Assembly (NCBI RefSeq): GCF_004117915.1
Contig: NZ_RSTD01000001.1
Coordinates: 744,001-808,000, forward strand
Direction: 5' to 3'
From: Companilactobacillus metriopterae
Lineage (GTDB): Bacteria > Bacillota > Bacilli > Lactobacillales > Lactobacillaceae
DNA length: 64,000 bases
Under the pieces are notes generated by a model that saw only the letters and a program-made list of their open reading frames with translations, ran no database searches and had not been told where the DNA came from. How positions within the stretch are numbered: position 1 is the first letter of the stretch; the number at the start of each line of letters is the position of its first letter. The translations under genes and the position numbers were made by a program. Of this stretch, positions 21,757 to 30,545 are shown one piece after another.

Positions 21757-22485
21757 TTAGTTATTACCGTCCTTAATAATTGTTCCAATATTCTCACCAA
21801 GAACAACTTTTTTAATATTTTCAGGTTCATTTAGATTGAAAACAACTAGAGGTATATGATTATCCATTGATAATGAAGAAGCAGTAGAATCCATAACTCC
21901 AAGATTTTTATTGATTAAGTCTAATTGTGATAACTCATCAAATTTCACAGCATTTGGATCTTTGTTAGGATCTGCTGAATAAACACCATCAACATTATTC
22001 TTAGCCATCAATATTACATCTGCTTCTATTTCAGCAGCACGTAGAACTGAAGTTGTATCTGTTGAGAAGTAAGGATTACCTGTTCCACCAGCAAAAATAA
22101 CAACTCTACCTTTTTCTAAGTGTCTGATTGCTCTTCTTCTAATATATGGTTCAGCTACTTGACGCATTTCAATGGATGTTTGAACACGTGAAGGGACTCC
22201 TACTTGTTCTAACCCATCTTGTAAAGCAAGACCATTCATAACTGTTGCCATCATACCCATGTAATCAGCTTGAGCTCTATCCATGCCCATTTCAGCACCT
22301 GTTTCACCGCGCCAAATATTTCCGCCACCACAAACAATAGCGACTTGAACTCCAAGATCATTGACACTCTTAATTTGTTCAGCAATTGACTTAATTACAG
22401 GTGGATTAATTCCAAAACCCTTTTCTCCGGCAAGTGCTTCACCGGAAATTTTTAAAATTACTCTTTTGTATTTGATTTCAGGCAT
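21757..22485 (-). CDS. pyrH: Uridylate kinase PyrH
   Basis: Hexameric amino-acid-kinase-fold enzyme phosphorylating UMP to UDP. The 242-residue protein starts with [18 protein letters not shown] and contains [11 protein letters not shown] and [14 protein letters not shown]. It is the first gene of pyrH-frr-uppS-cdsA-rseP-proS. The 97-bp region upstream, after the tsf terminator, should hold its promoter, but I see only weak boxes there. Confidence 0.99.
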   Translation of the reverse strand: MPEIKYKRVILKISGEALAGEKGFGINPPVIKSIAEQIKSVNDLGVQVAIVCGGGNIWRGETGAEMGMDRAQADYMGMMATVMNGLALQDGLEQVGVPSRVQTSIEMRQVAEPYIRRRAIRHLEKGRVVIFAGGTGNPYFSTDTTSVLRAAEIEADVILMAKNNVDGVYSADPNKDPNAVKFDELSQLDLINKNLGVMDSTASSLSMDNHIPLVVFNLNEPENIKKVVLGENIGTIIKDGNN

Positions 22486-22580
22486 AAATAAACTCCTTTT
22501 TGAAATTTTACTAATAAATATTTTAACATATTAACTAGTTCCGGTCTTCATAATGGTTGATTTTTCGGAAAAAAGTATAA

Positions 22581-22603
22581 AAAAAAAGCCTTATTGGCTT
22601 TTT
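22581..22603 (-). terminator. Intrinsic terminator after tsf
   Basis: Stem AAAAAGCC/GGCTTTTT with a 5-base loop, T-rich on the minus strand. The stem overlaps the tsf stop codon (22602-22604). Confidence 0.85.
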
Positions 22604-23477
22604 ATTTTACTTGATTCATAACTTCTTCAGCAAAGTTGTTTTCGGCTTTTTCAATACCTTCACCAACTTCAAATCTTGTGTAAGAAATAAGTTTACCATT
22701 TTTTGAATCAACGTATTGTTTAACTGTCATATCTGAATCTTTAACAAATTCTTGATCTGCTAAACTGATTTCTGATAGATATTTGTTAATACGTCCTTCA
22801 ACAATCTTAGGTACGATATTTTCTGGCTTACCTTCTTCAAGAGTTTCCTTTGTGATAACTTCTTTTTCATGAGCAAGAACATCAGCAGGAACATCTTCAC
22901 GAGTCATGTAAAGTGGATTAACAGCAGCAACGTGCATAGCAACGTCTTTAGCTGTTGTTTCATCAGCACCTTCAATAACAGTAAGTGCAGCAATTAGACC
23001 ACCATTATGTAAGTATGAACCAAATGATTGTGAATCTGTTTTTTCAACCACTTCAAAACGTCTTAGAGTGATTTTTTCTCCGATAACAGCTGTTAGATTA
23101 GTAATAGCTTCATCAATTGTTTCACCATCAATCTTAAGTGCTAATGCTTCGTCCATTGTCTTAGGAGCTTCTTTAACAATTGCATTACCAATGTTATTTA
23201 CAAGAGCTTGGAATTTATCATTTGAAGAAACAAAGTCTGTTTCTGAGTTAACTTCGATGATTGATGCTCTGTTTCCATCAATTTGAATATGTGCAAGACC
23301 TTCAGCAGCAATACGATCATTCTTCTTGGCAGCCTTAGCAATACCCTTTTCACGTAGTTCGTCGATAGCTTTTTGCATATCTCCATCAGCTGATACAAGG
23401 GCCTTTTTAGCGTCCATCATACCAACACTTGTTTTATCACGTAATTCTTTTACTTGAGCAGCAGTAATATTAGCCAT
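22602..23477 (-). CDS. tsf: Translation elongation factor Ts
   Basis: Guanine nucleotide exchange factor for EF-Tu. The 291-residue protein has the N-terminal UBA-like domain with [19 protein letters not shown] (9-27), the signature region [12 protein letters not shown], and the subdomains N and C of the core. It follows rpsB by 81 bp, with a hairpin in between that may set the rpsB:tsf ratio. Confidence 0.99.
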   Translation of the reverse strand: MANITAAQVKELRDKTSVGMMDAKKALVSADGDMQKAIDELREKGIAKAAKKNDRIAAEGLAHIQIDGNRASIIEVNSETDFVSSNDKFQALVNNIGNAIVKEAPKTMDEALALKIDGETIDEAITNLTAVIGEKITLRRFEVVEKTDSQSFGSYLHNGGLIAALTVIEGADETTAKDVAMHVAAVNPLYMTREDVPADVLAHEKEVITKETLEEGKPENIVPKIVEGRINKYLSEISLADQEFVKDSDMTVKQYVDSKNGKLISYTRFEVGEGIEKAENNFAEEVMNQVK

Positions 23478-23507
23478 TCTTTAATATCCTCCATTCTTTA
23501 AAAAGAA

Positions 23508-23528
23508 AGCCATCTTTATCAGACGGCT
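23508..23528 (-). terminator. Hairpin between rpsB and tsf (partial terminator)
   Basis: On the minus strand AGCCGTCT-GATAA-AGATGGCT (8 bp including one G-U), followed by TTCTTTTT. It looks like an intrinsic terminator, but tsf starts about 30 bp downstream without a visible promoter, so read-through is expected. Confidence 0.65.
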
Positions 23529-23558
23529 ATTTAAAATACTATTTTATTATATATTAAA

Positions 23559-24314
23559 TTATTCTTCAGTTGAAGCAGCAGTTTCTGTTGATTCTTCGGC
23601 AGCTTCTGTCATTTCAGCAGCTACACTTTCTTCACCTTGTTTACCTTCAATGATAGCATCTGCCATTCTTGAAACGATTAGCTTAACAGCACGGATAGCA
23701 TCATCGTTAGATGGAATGATAACATCGATGTTATCAGGATCAGTATTTGTATCAACCATAGCTACGATAGGAATGTTAAGTTTTTTAGCTTCGTTAACTG
23801 CAATTGTTTCTTTATGTGGGTCAACGATAAACATAACATCTGGAATTCTTGGCATATCTTCGATACCACCAAGGAATTTTTCAAGCTTAGCTTGTTGTTT
23901 TGTAAGAAGTGCAACTTCTTTCTTAGGTAGACGTTCAAATGTACCATCTTCAGCCATAGCTTTGATTTCTTTTAATCTCTTGATACGTTTTTGAATAGTG
24001 TTCCAGTTTGTTAGTGTTCCACCTAACCAACGGTGGTTTACATAATATTGACCTGAACGTTGTGCTTCTTCAGCAATAGCATCTTGAGCTTGCTTCTTTG
24101 TACCAACGAATAGGAAAATTCCGTCATCACCGGCAACAGCCTTCATATAGTTGTATGCATCGTCAATCATGCGAACTGTTTTTTGTAGATCGATGATGTA
24201 GATACCATTTCTTTGTGTAAAGATGAATGGAGCCATCTTAGGGTTCCAACGTCTTGTTTGGTGTCCAAAGTGAACACCTGCTTCTAGTAGTTGTTTCATT
24301 GAAATAACTGACAT
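23559..24314 (-). CDS. rpsB: 30S ribosomal protein S2
   Basis: Structural protein of the small subunit body/head junction. I place the start at ATG 24314 (251 residues, [19 protein letters not shown]), which has AGGAGG 8 bases upstream and matches the family N-terminus. An ATG at 24380 opens the same frame but lies in the structured leader and would add 22 unrelated residues. The acidic, Ala/Glu/Thr-rich C-terminal tail (last 30 residues) is common in lactobacilli. Confidence 0.98.
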   Translation of the reverse strand: MSVISMKQLLEAGVHFGHQTRRWNPKMAPFIFTQRNGIYIIDLQKTVRMIDDAYNYMKAVAGDDGIFLFVGTKKQAQDAIAEEAQRSGQYYVNHRWLGGTLTNWNTIQKRIKRLKEIKAMAEDGTFERLPKKEVALLTKQQAKLEKFLGGIEDMPRIPDVMFIVDPHKETIAVNEAKKLNIPIVAMVDTNTDPDNIDVIIPSNDDAIRAVKLIVSRMADAIIEGKQGEESVAAEMTEAAEESTETAASTEE

Positions 24315-24353
24315 AAAAATTTCCTCCTGGTTTTTTCCTCCACTCAAATCACT

Positions 24354-24388
24354 TTTAGATAAAACACATCTGTGCACCAATATCTAAA
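24354..24388 (-). promoter_or_regulatory. Structured 5' leader of rpsB
   Basis: TTTAGATA (24354-24361) and TATCTAAA (24381-24388) form an 8-bp outer stem enclosing a short CACA/TGTG repeat and a GTGCAC palindrome. It lies between the promoter at about 24424-24452 and the rpsB start, in a leader of about 105 nt. A role as S2 autoregulatory site is inference; I cannot match it to a named RNA family. Confidence 0.5.
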
Positions 24389-24423
24389 TCATTAAGTGTG
24401 CGTATTTATTCATACAAGTTTCT

Positions 24424-24452
24424 AGTATACAGAATACTTAGTAATGTTTCAA
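24424..24452 (-). promoter_or_regulatory. Promoter of rpsB-tsf
   Basis: Minus strand TTGAAA (24452-24447), 17-base spacer, TATACT (24429-24424). It is close to consensus, as expected for a highly expressed ribosomal operon, and sits just after the stop of the GIY-YIG gene. Confidence 0.85.
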
Positions 24453-24455
24453 TAA

Positions 24456-24725
24456 TTATTGCCAATTAATTCCGTGATTCTGCAAAAATAATTCCTTAGC
24501 TTTTCTAGTTTTCTTTTTCAATTCTGCTTCTCTCTTTAAAGCTTCAGATTTTGAATTGAGTCCTTCTTTATACAATAATTTTACGGGTCTTCTAAATTTA
24601 GTATACTTAGCACCCTTACCCGAGTTATGTGTTGCCACTCTCTTGTCTACGTCATTACTTGTCCCAATGTAAAATGTTGCATCCGAACAAAGTAGTATAT
24701 AGACGTAATAATTGTTTTTATCCAT
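24456..24725 (-). CDS. GIY-YIG nuclease-fold protein (YazA/UPF0213 type)
   Basis: An 89-residue single-domain protein of the GIY-YIG superfamily: YYVYILLCSDATFYIGTSND (6-25) holds the GIY and YIG-like elements, followed by RVATHNSGKGAKYTKFRRPVKL. Small stand-alone members of this family have no well established function. It overlaps the end of the methyltransferase gene by 8 bp, the same pairing as yabB-yazA in Bacillus subtilis, so the two are co-expressed. Function beyond the nuclease fold is not claimed. Confidence 0.9.
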   Translation of the reverse strand: MDKNNYYVYILLCSDATFYIGTSNDVDKRVATHNSGKGAKYTKFRRPVKLLYKEGLNSKSEALKREAELKKKTRKAKELFLQNHGINWQ

Positions 24726-25443
24726 TAATTATTTTTTCTGCCTTTGAAGTTAAATTTCCGTTTTCATCATATATCACTAAATCAGGAATTATTTTTAAGG
24801 AAGCCGATTTAACAGTTTTGATTGCGTCAATCAAAACTAAATTAGCATCTTTGTCGTCGTAACTTCTGACAAACTGAATTTTTTTTGGTTGTAAATTATG
24901 TTTGTTCATAGAACTAAATATTTCCATTAGTCTTTCTGGGCGATGTACCATGTAAAAATGTTTGTTTTCTTTTAGCAATATCTTAGCCATGTTACATATA
25001 TCATCTAAGTTGGTTAGTAGTTCATGCCTTGCTTTTGAAAGCACCTCATTATTCTTAGTTTTTGTATTGTCATCAATTTTAAAATAAGGTGGATTACAAG
25101 TTATTAGGTCAACGCTATCGTGATTAATATATTTCTGTGCATTTTTTAAATCGATATTAATCATTTCAACTCTGTTTTCAAGATTATTTAATTTGATACT
25201 CTCCACCGCTAACTGAGCAAGTTCTTTTTGTATCTCTATTAATTTAATATTCGCATCAGTTTTTGATGCCAAACTCAGTCCAATAACACCATTTCCAGAG
25301 CACAAGTCTACAATAGTTCCTTTTTTTACCGGATTTACAAAATTATATAGTAAAATGGTATCTAAGTTAAATGAATAAAGATCTTTGTCTTGGTATATTT
25401 CTATACCGCTATTAGATATAATGTCTTTTGTAATTTTTTTCAT
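24718..25443 (-). CDS. tRNA1(Val) adenine-N6 methyltransferase-like protein (TrmN6/YabB family)
   Basis: SAM-dependent methyltransferase of 241 residues. Motif I is VDLCSGNGVIGLSL (about 45-58), and the amino-methylase motif NPPYFK (about 116-121) indicates an N6-adenine or similar exocyclic amine target. Relatives modify A37 of a tRNA. It overlaps the downstream GIY-YIG gene by 8 bp and is divergent from plsC, with only 34 bp between the two starts. The exact substrate is inferred from the family. Confidence 0.88.
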   Translation of the reverse strand: MKKITKDIISNSGIEIYQDKDLYSFNLDTILLYNFVNPVKKGTIVDLCSGNGVIGLSLASKTDANIKLIEIQKELAQLAVESIKLNNLENRVEMINIDLKNAQKYINHDSVDLITCNPPYFKIDDNTKTKNNEVLSKARHELLTNLDDICNMAKILLKENKHFYMVHRPERLMEIFSSMNKHNLQPKKIQFVRSYDDKDANLVLIDAIKTVKSASLKIIPDLVIYDENGNLTSKAEKIING

Positions 25444-25477
25444 ATTTATACTCTTACTTTTAGGAGATTATTTAATT

Positions 25478-26107
25478 ATGTTCTATAAATTTATTCGTGT
25501 TTTAGTATGTATTATCGTGTTTATTTTAAATGGTCGTTTCAAAATTGATGGAAAAGAAAATATTCCTGACGGTCCATATATTATAGTAGCACCTCACAGA
25601 ACTTGGTGGGAACCATTATTTTTTGCGCTAGCAATATCTCCCAGAGAAGCTACATTTATGGCAAAAAAAGAAATATTTAAAAATCCTATTTTGAGATTTA
25701 TTCTTGTCCACTCACACGCTTTCCCTGTTGATCGGGAAAAACCAGGTCCTTCTGTAGTTAAAACACCAATTAAAAACATGAAAAATAAAGGTCAAGTGCT
25801 AATAATGTTTCCATCAGGAACAAGATATTCTGAAGACTTAAAAGGTGGTGCAGCATTAATAGCAAAGCTTTCAAAAGCGCCTCTTGTCCCTGTAGTTTAC
25901 CAAGGTCCCTTAACGTTTTGGGGACTATTAAAACATCAACAAATCACTATCGGTATAGGTAAGGAAATAGACTTTGATTTCAAAGCCAAATTAACTGAGG
26001 ATCAAATAGAAAAAGTTAATGTTGATATGGAAGATGCTTGGAAAGTTGTAGACAATCACATTAATCCTGAATTTAAATATATTCCACAAAAAAAGACTGA
26101 ACATTAA
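25478..26107 (+). CDS. plsC: 1-acyl-sn-glycerol-3-phosphate acyltransferase PlsC
   Basis: Transfers the second acyl chain to make phosphatidic acid at the membrane. The start chosen is ATG 25478 (209 residues), with AGGAG 11 bases upstream. The frame is open upstream into the start of the divergent methyltransferase gene, but that extension lacks a ribosome-binding site. There is an N-terminal hydrophobic helix, a modified catalytic box APHRTWWEP (usually NHxxxxD; here HRTWWE) near residue 42, and FPSGTR (usually FPEGTR). It ends in the bidirectional terminator shared with purD. Confidence 0.93.
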   Translation: MFYKFIRVLVCIIVFILNGRFKIDGKENIPDGPYIIVAPHRTWWEPLFFALAISPREATFMAKKEIFKNPILRFILVHSHAFPVDREKPGPSVVKTPIKNMKNKGQVLIMFPSGTRYSEDLKGGAALIAKLSKAPLVPVVYQGPLTFWGLLKHQQITIGIGKEIDFDFKAKLTEDQIEKVNVDMEDAWKVVDNHINPEFKYIPQKKTEH

Positions 26108-26124
26108 AGTTCAGTCTTTTTTTT
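26089..26124. terminator. Bidirectional terminator shared by plsC and purD
   Basis: GACTGAAC (26095-26102) and GTTCAGTC (26109-26116) flanked by A and T runs, serving both convergent genes. The two stop codons overlap inside the loop, and both arms are coding. Confidence 0.92.
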
Positions 26125-27369
26125 AGCGTTAATACCAATATCTGATCGATAAAATGAATTTTGAGGATTTAATTTAGAAATTTGTTTATATGCCTTTGAC
26201 CTTGCATGATGAAAATTCTCATCATCTGCAGAAACTAAAAACAATCTACCGCCATCACTAACAATATTCTCATCAATTACTTTAACACCAGCAAAATCAA
26301 TATTCTCTATTTCTTTAATATTTTCATTTTTAAGTATTATTTCATTTTTTTGAATTTTTATTGGATAACCGTTACTGGCAATGAAGACACCAACAGAATA
26401 TCCACTTTGATTCCAAGATATATCAATTGGTTCATCATTAATATATGAATTTATTATCTCTGATAAACTCGTTTCCAATCTTCTTAAAATTACTTCGGTT
26501 TCTGGATCACCAAATCGTGCATTAAATTCAATTACTTTGACACCAGTCTCTGTTGAAATTAATCCTGCATACAAAATACCTGTAAAAGATATCCCTTGTT
26601 TTTTTAAACTTTCAACAAAAGGAATTACAATCTTCTGTTTAGAAAATTCTATAGTTTCTTCAGTGAGTGATGACACTGGACTAACAGCCCCCATGCCTCC
26701 TGTATTGTGACCCATATTATTTTCCAAAGATCTCTTGTAATCTTGGGCAACTGGCATAAAACTAATATTGTTCTCCGAAACAAAAGACATTAAAGAAAAT
26801 TCTGTTCCAGTTAGATACTCTTCAATAACAATTTTTTCTGTATCAAATTTAGAATCTAACAAAAGATTTTTAATTGTTTTTAGAGATGATTCCATATCTT
26901 TCTCAATGTACACACCCTTTCCGGATGCTAAACCATCTGCTTTAATCACTATTGGATATGACTCGATATTTTTTACATATTCTGTCGCTAAATCATAATC
27001 TGTAAATTCTTCATAACTAGCTGTAGGTATATCATTTTCGATCATTAATTTTTTCGAAAATATTTTTGACCCCTCAATCTTTGCTGCTTCTTTAGTAGGA
27101 CCGAATATTTTTAACCCACGTTCTCTAAAATAATCTACAATTCCTGCGACTAAAGGTTCCTCTGGTCCCACAATAGAATATTCTATTTTCTGATCGATAG
27201 CATACTGACTTAGAGATTCAAAATCATTTTCTGATATATCAACAGTTTTTATTCCAAACAAACTCATACCGGAATTACCTGGAGCACAAATAACATCATT
27301 ACCATCTTTAATTATTTTTTTACAAATTGCATGTTCTCTCGCACCACGGCCAATTACTAATATTTTCAA
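26104..27369 (-). CDS. purD: Phosphoribosylamine-glycine ligase (GARS)
   Basis: Step 2 of IMP synthesis: phosphoribosylamine + glycine + ATP to GAR. The 421-residue ATP-grasp protein has an N-terminal Rossmann-like start ILVIGRGAREHA, the ATP-grasp motif NTGGMGAVSPV and VIEFNARFGDPETEVIL. The start is TTG 27369 with GGAGG upstream. It is the last gene of the pur operon, 11 bp after purH. Its final codons lie in the terminator stem. Confidence 0.98.
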   Translation of the reverse strand: MKILVIGRGAREHAICKKIIKDGNDVICAPGNSGMSLFGIKTVDISENDFESLSQYAIDQKIEYSIVGPEEPLVAGIVDYFRERGLKIFGPTKEAAKIEGSKIFSKKLMIENDIPTASYEEFTDYDLATEYVKNIESYPIVIKADGLASGKGVYIEKDMESSLKTIKNLLLDSKFDTEKIVIEEYLTGTEFSLMSFVSENNISFMPVAQDYKRSLENNMGHNTGGMGAVSPVSSLTEETIEFSKQKIVIPFVESLKKQGISFTGILYAGLISTETGVKVIEFNARFGDPETEVILRRLETSLSEIINSYINDEPIDISWNQSGYSVGVFIASNGYPIKIQKNEIILKNENIKEIENIDFAGVKVIDENIVSDGGRLFLVSADDENFHHARSKAYKQISKLNPQNSFYRSDIGINAKKKTEL

Positions 27370-27380
27370 CAGAATCCTCC

Positions 27381-28922
27381 TTAATGTTTAAAATGTCTTC
27401 TTCCTGTAAAAATCATAGAAATGCCATATTTATTTGCTTTATCAATAGATTGTTGATCCTTAATTGATCCACCAGGTTGGATAATTGCTGTTACTCCATG
27501 CTTAGCAGCATATTCAACACAATCATCCATTGGGAAAAAGGCATCTGACGCCATAATCATTAATTCTTTAGATTCATTTTGTATTGCTTGTTTTAATGCA
27601 ATTTCTACAGATCCAATCCTATTCATCTGACCTGCACCAATACCCAAGGTTTGATTTTTACCTGCAATAACTATTGCATTACTTTTTACGTGTTTAACAA
27701 CTTTTTGACCAAATAATAGTGCTTCTATCTCATCAGTGTTTGGTTCTTTTTTTGTAACAATTTCAAAATCGTCCAGAGAATCAACACAAGAATCTTTTTC
27801 TTGTACTAATGTGCCTCCAAGAACCGAAACATACTCCATCTTGTCTGCTTTTTGATACTCTGAAAAATCTAACTCTAAAAGTCTAAGATTTTTTTTGCTT
27901 GAAAGAATTTCTACAGCTTCTTCTGAAAAACTTGGTGCAATTATGATTTCCAAAAAAATCTTATGCATTTGTTCCGCCATTGCTTTAGATACTTCGCGAT
28001 TAGAAACAATGACACCACCAAAAATGGAAGTCTTATCTGCGGAGTATGCTCTCTCCCATGCACTTAAAATATTCTCACTATCAACGCCAATTCCACATGG
28101 ATTCATGTGTTTTAAAGCCACAACACAAGGTTCATCAAAATCTGCAATGATTTTGATTGCAGCATCAGCGTCTTTAATATTGTTATATGATAATTTTTTA
28201 CCATTTAATTGTTTACTTGAGGCAATTGAGTAACTTGTAGGAATAGAATTTCTGTAGAATGCAGCACTTTGGTGCGAGTTTTCGCCATATCTCAAAGAAT
28301 CCTTAAATTCTACAGAAATACTCTTTTCTTGGGGATATTCTTTTCCAATTTTATTTTCAAAATAACCTGCAATTATAGAATCGTAGTTAGCCGTGTGTTC
28401 AAATGCCTTACAAGCAAGTTGCATTCTATAATCAACATCATTTTGAGATAACTCAATTTTATCTATCACCTCATTATAGTCTTTTGGATCCACTATAACT
28501 GTAATATCTTTGAAATTTTTTGATGCCGACCTAATCATCGAAGGACCACCGATATCAATTTGTTCTATTGCTTCGTCTAAACTTATATCTAAATTCTGAA
28601 TTGTTTCTTTAAAAGGATATAAATTTACACAAACCAAGTCGATTGGTTCTATTGAATATTTCTCTAAAGTTTCCATATGATCCTTGTTACTTCTCTTTGC
28701 TAGTAACCCTGCATGGATATTAGGATGAAGTGTTTTAACTCTGCCATCAAGCATCTCAGGAAATTTTGTTATATCAGAAACTTCTGTTACTTCAATATTA
28801 TTATCTTTCAATACTTTAAATGTTCCACCTGTAGAAATTATCGAATAATTATTTTTTATTAGTTTTTTTGCAAATTCTGTAATATTTGTTTTGTCTGACA
28901 CACTTATAAGAGCTCTTTTCAT
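27381..28922 (-). CDS. purH: Bifunctional AICAR formyltransferase / IMP cyclohydrolase
   Basis: Catalyses the last two steps of IMP synthesis. The 513-residue protein has the MGS-like IMP cyclohydrolase domain (about 1-195; starts RALISVSDK and has STGGTFKVL) and the formyltransferase domain with [12 protein letters not shown] (about 267-278), [16 protein letters not shown] and the C-terminal GRRHFKH. It overlaps purN by 4 bp (ATGA). Confidence 0.98.
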   Translation of the reverse strand: MKRALISVSDKTNITEFAKKLIKNNYSIISTGGTFKVLKDNNIEVTEVSDITKFPEMLDGRVKTLHPNIHAGLLAKRSNKDHMETLEKYSIEPIDLVCVNLYPFKETIQNLDISLDEAIEQIDIGGPSMIRSASKNFKDITVIVDPKDYNEVIDKIELSQNDVDYRMQLACKAFEHTANYDSIIAGYFENKIGKEYPQEKSISVEFKDSLRYGENSHQSAAFYRNSIPTSYSIASSKQLNGKKLSYNNIKDADAAIKIIADFDEPCVVALKHMNPCGIGVDSENILSAWERAYSADKTSIFGGVIVSNREVSKAMAEQMHKIFLEIIIAPSFSEEAVEILSSKKNLRLLELDFSEYQKADKMEYVSVLGGTLVQEKDSCVDSLDDFEIVTKKEPNTDEIEALLFGQKVVKHVKSNAIVIAGKNQTLGIGAGQMNRIGSVEIALKQAIQNESKELMIMASDAFFPMDDCVEYAAKHGVTAIIQPGGSIKDQQSIDKANKYGISMIFTGRRHFKH

Positions 28923-29503
28923 AATTGTTCCCCTTTATTATATTGATCTAATAATTTTGCCAAAACTTCTGAATATAATTCGTGTTCCACTGAATGAACT
29001 CTTTTTTCTAATATCGGTAGTGTATCGTTTTTGTAAATTGGTACTTTTTTTTGTTGGATAAGAGGGCCTGTATCTACGTCTTCATCTATGTAATGGATAG
29101 TAACCCCTGTTTCTTCCTCATTTGCTTCAAACGCTCTCTCTATAGCTCTTAATCCTGAGTAAGCAGGAAGATATGATGGATGAATATTTATTATTCTTCG
29201 TGGATATTCAGATAATAATGTAGAGGTCACAACACGCATATATCCTGCAAGAATGATGTAATCAATGTCATACGGCTTCAGTAATTTAATTATTGCTTCC
29301 TCATAAGAGGATCTATCTGGATAATTCTCTAATTGATTAATAAATACAGATATTTTGTACTTTTCAGCCAATTTAATAACGTTTGCTTCAGGTTTATCAC
29401 ATACCATGATACTTATTGATAAGCCCTTATCTCTGAGCAAAGTGTTTTTTATAATTGCTTCAAAATTAGAACCATTTCCAGATGCAAATATGGCTATTTT
29501 CAT
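28919..29503 (-). CDS. purN: Phosphoribosylglycinamide formyltransferase PurN
   Basis: Step 3: formylates GAR with 10-formyl-THF. The 194-residue protein starts [16 protein letters not shown] and carries the catalytic region [19 protein letters not shown] (usually HPSLLP; here HPSYLP), and the conserved [10 protein letters not shown]. It lies between purM (4 bp) and purH (overlap 4 bp). Confidence 0.98.
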   Translation of the reverse strand: MKIAIFASGNGSNFEAIIKNTLLRDKGLSISIMVCDKPEANVIKLAEKYKISVFINQLENYPDRSSYEEAIIKLLKPYDIDYIILAGYMRVVTSTLLSEYPRRIINIHPSYLPAYSGLRAIERAFEANEEETGVTIHYIDEDVDTGPLIQQKKVPIYKNDTLPILEKRVHSVEHELYSEVLAKLLDQYNKGEQL

Positions 29504-29507
29504 ATTT

Positions 29508-30530
29508 TTACCTCACTAGTTCAACGGATGAATCACTTTTCGGAATAATTTTACCGATTACAATTGCATCATCTGCTTTATTTTGATTTTGAAAAGTTTT
29601 CATTACTGATGAGACATTATCTGCTGAAACAGAAATCACCATACCAATTCCCATGTTGAAATCTCTGTACATTTCAAAATCATCAATATTCCCGTAGTCT
29701 TTCAATAACTGAAATACATTGGGTATTTGCCACGAATCTAAATTTATACGTGCGGAAAGGTCATCATTAAACATTCTTGGAACATTTTCTAATAGCCCCC
29801 CGCCAGTTATATGAGCAGCACCATTTATAATATTTTGTTCAATAAGTGGTTTCATTTCATTTGTATATATTTTTGTCGGTTCTATTAAAATCTGTCCTAT
29901 TGTTTTATTACAATCATCCCAAAGTAACGAATTAATATTTAATTTGTAATCCTTAAAAAGAATTTTCCTTATTAAAGAAAAACCATTTGAATGTACACCA
30001 CTTGATTTCATTCCGATTAAAACATCCCCTGATTTAACATTATCTTTTTTAAATAGTTTTTCTTTTTCCACAATTCCCATAGAAAAACCAGCAATATCAA
30101 ATCTATCTTCTGAATACACCCCAGGCATTTCAGCAGTTTCTCCTCCAATTAGTTTTATATCAGCTAATTGGCATCCTTTAATTATTCCTTTTAATAATTC
30201 ATTAACTTTAGAATCAATTTTGGATACAGCAATATAATCCATAAATGAACTAGGAATTGCCCCCTGTGCTAGCAAGTCATTTACGCACATTGCAACACAA
30301 TCAATCCCAATAGTGTTCCATTTTTTTAATTCATTAGTTAATAATAGTTTTGTTCCTACCCCGTCATTACTTGATACTACTACAGGATTTTTTATGTTAT
30401 TTGGTATATTACAAATTGCCCCAAACGATCCTATATTTTCAGAATTATCTTCAACATTATCTTTTATGAATTTTGAAATTTGATTTCCGCTATTTATATC
30501 AACACCAGATTCTTTATACAAGTCATTCAA
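29508..30530 (-). CDS. purM: Phosphoribosylformylglycinamidine cyclo-ligase (AIRS)
   Basis: Step 5: ATP-dependent ring closure of FGAM to AIR. The 340-residue protein contains SSNDGVGTKLLL, LIGGETAEMPGVYS and GMKSSGVHSNGFSL, hallmarks of the PurM/PurL fold. The start is TTG 30530 with GAGG 8 bases upstream; an ATG 4 bases further lies in another frame. It is 15 bp after purF. Confidence 0.98.
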   Translation of the reverse strand: MNDLYKESGVDINSGNQISKFIKDNVEDNSENIGSFGAICNIPNNIKNPVVVSSNDGVGTKLLLTNELKKWNTIGIDCVAMCVNDLLAQGAIPSSFMDYIAVSKIDSKVNELLKGIIKGCQLADIKLIGGETAEMPGVYSEDRFDIAGFSMGIVEKEKLFKKDNVKSGDVLIGMKSSGVHSNGFSLIRKILFKDYKLNINSLLWDDCNKTIGQILIEPTKIYTNEMKPLIEQNIINGAAHITGGGLLENVPRMFNDDLSARINLDSWQIPNVFQLLKDYGNIDDFEMYRDFNMGIGMVISVSADNVSSVMKTFQNQNKADDAIVIGKIIPKSDSSVELVR

Positions 30531-30545
30531 TATAATTACCTCGCT

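Noticed and set aside
24315-24380. Longer N-terminus for ribosomal protein S2 from ATG 24380
   Set aside because: It would start inside the leader hairpin, lacks a ribosome-binding site and adds 22 residues unlike the family.
25385-25477. Longer PlsC beginning opposite the methyltransferase gene
   Set aside because: The extension is antisense to the start of the divergent gene and has no ribosome-binding site; ATG 25478 has AGGAG.
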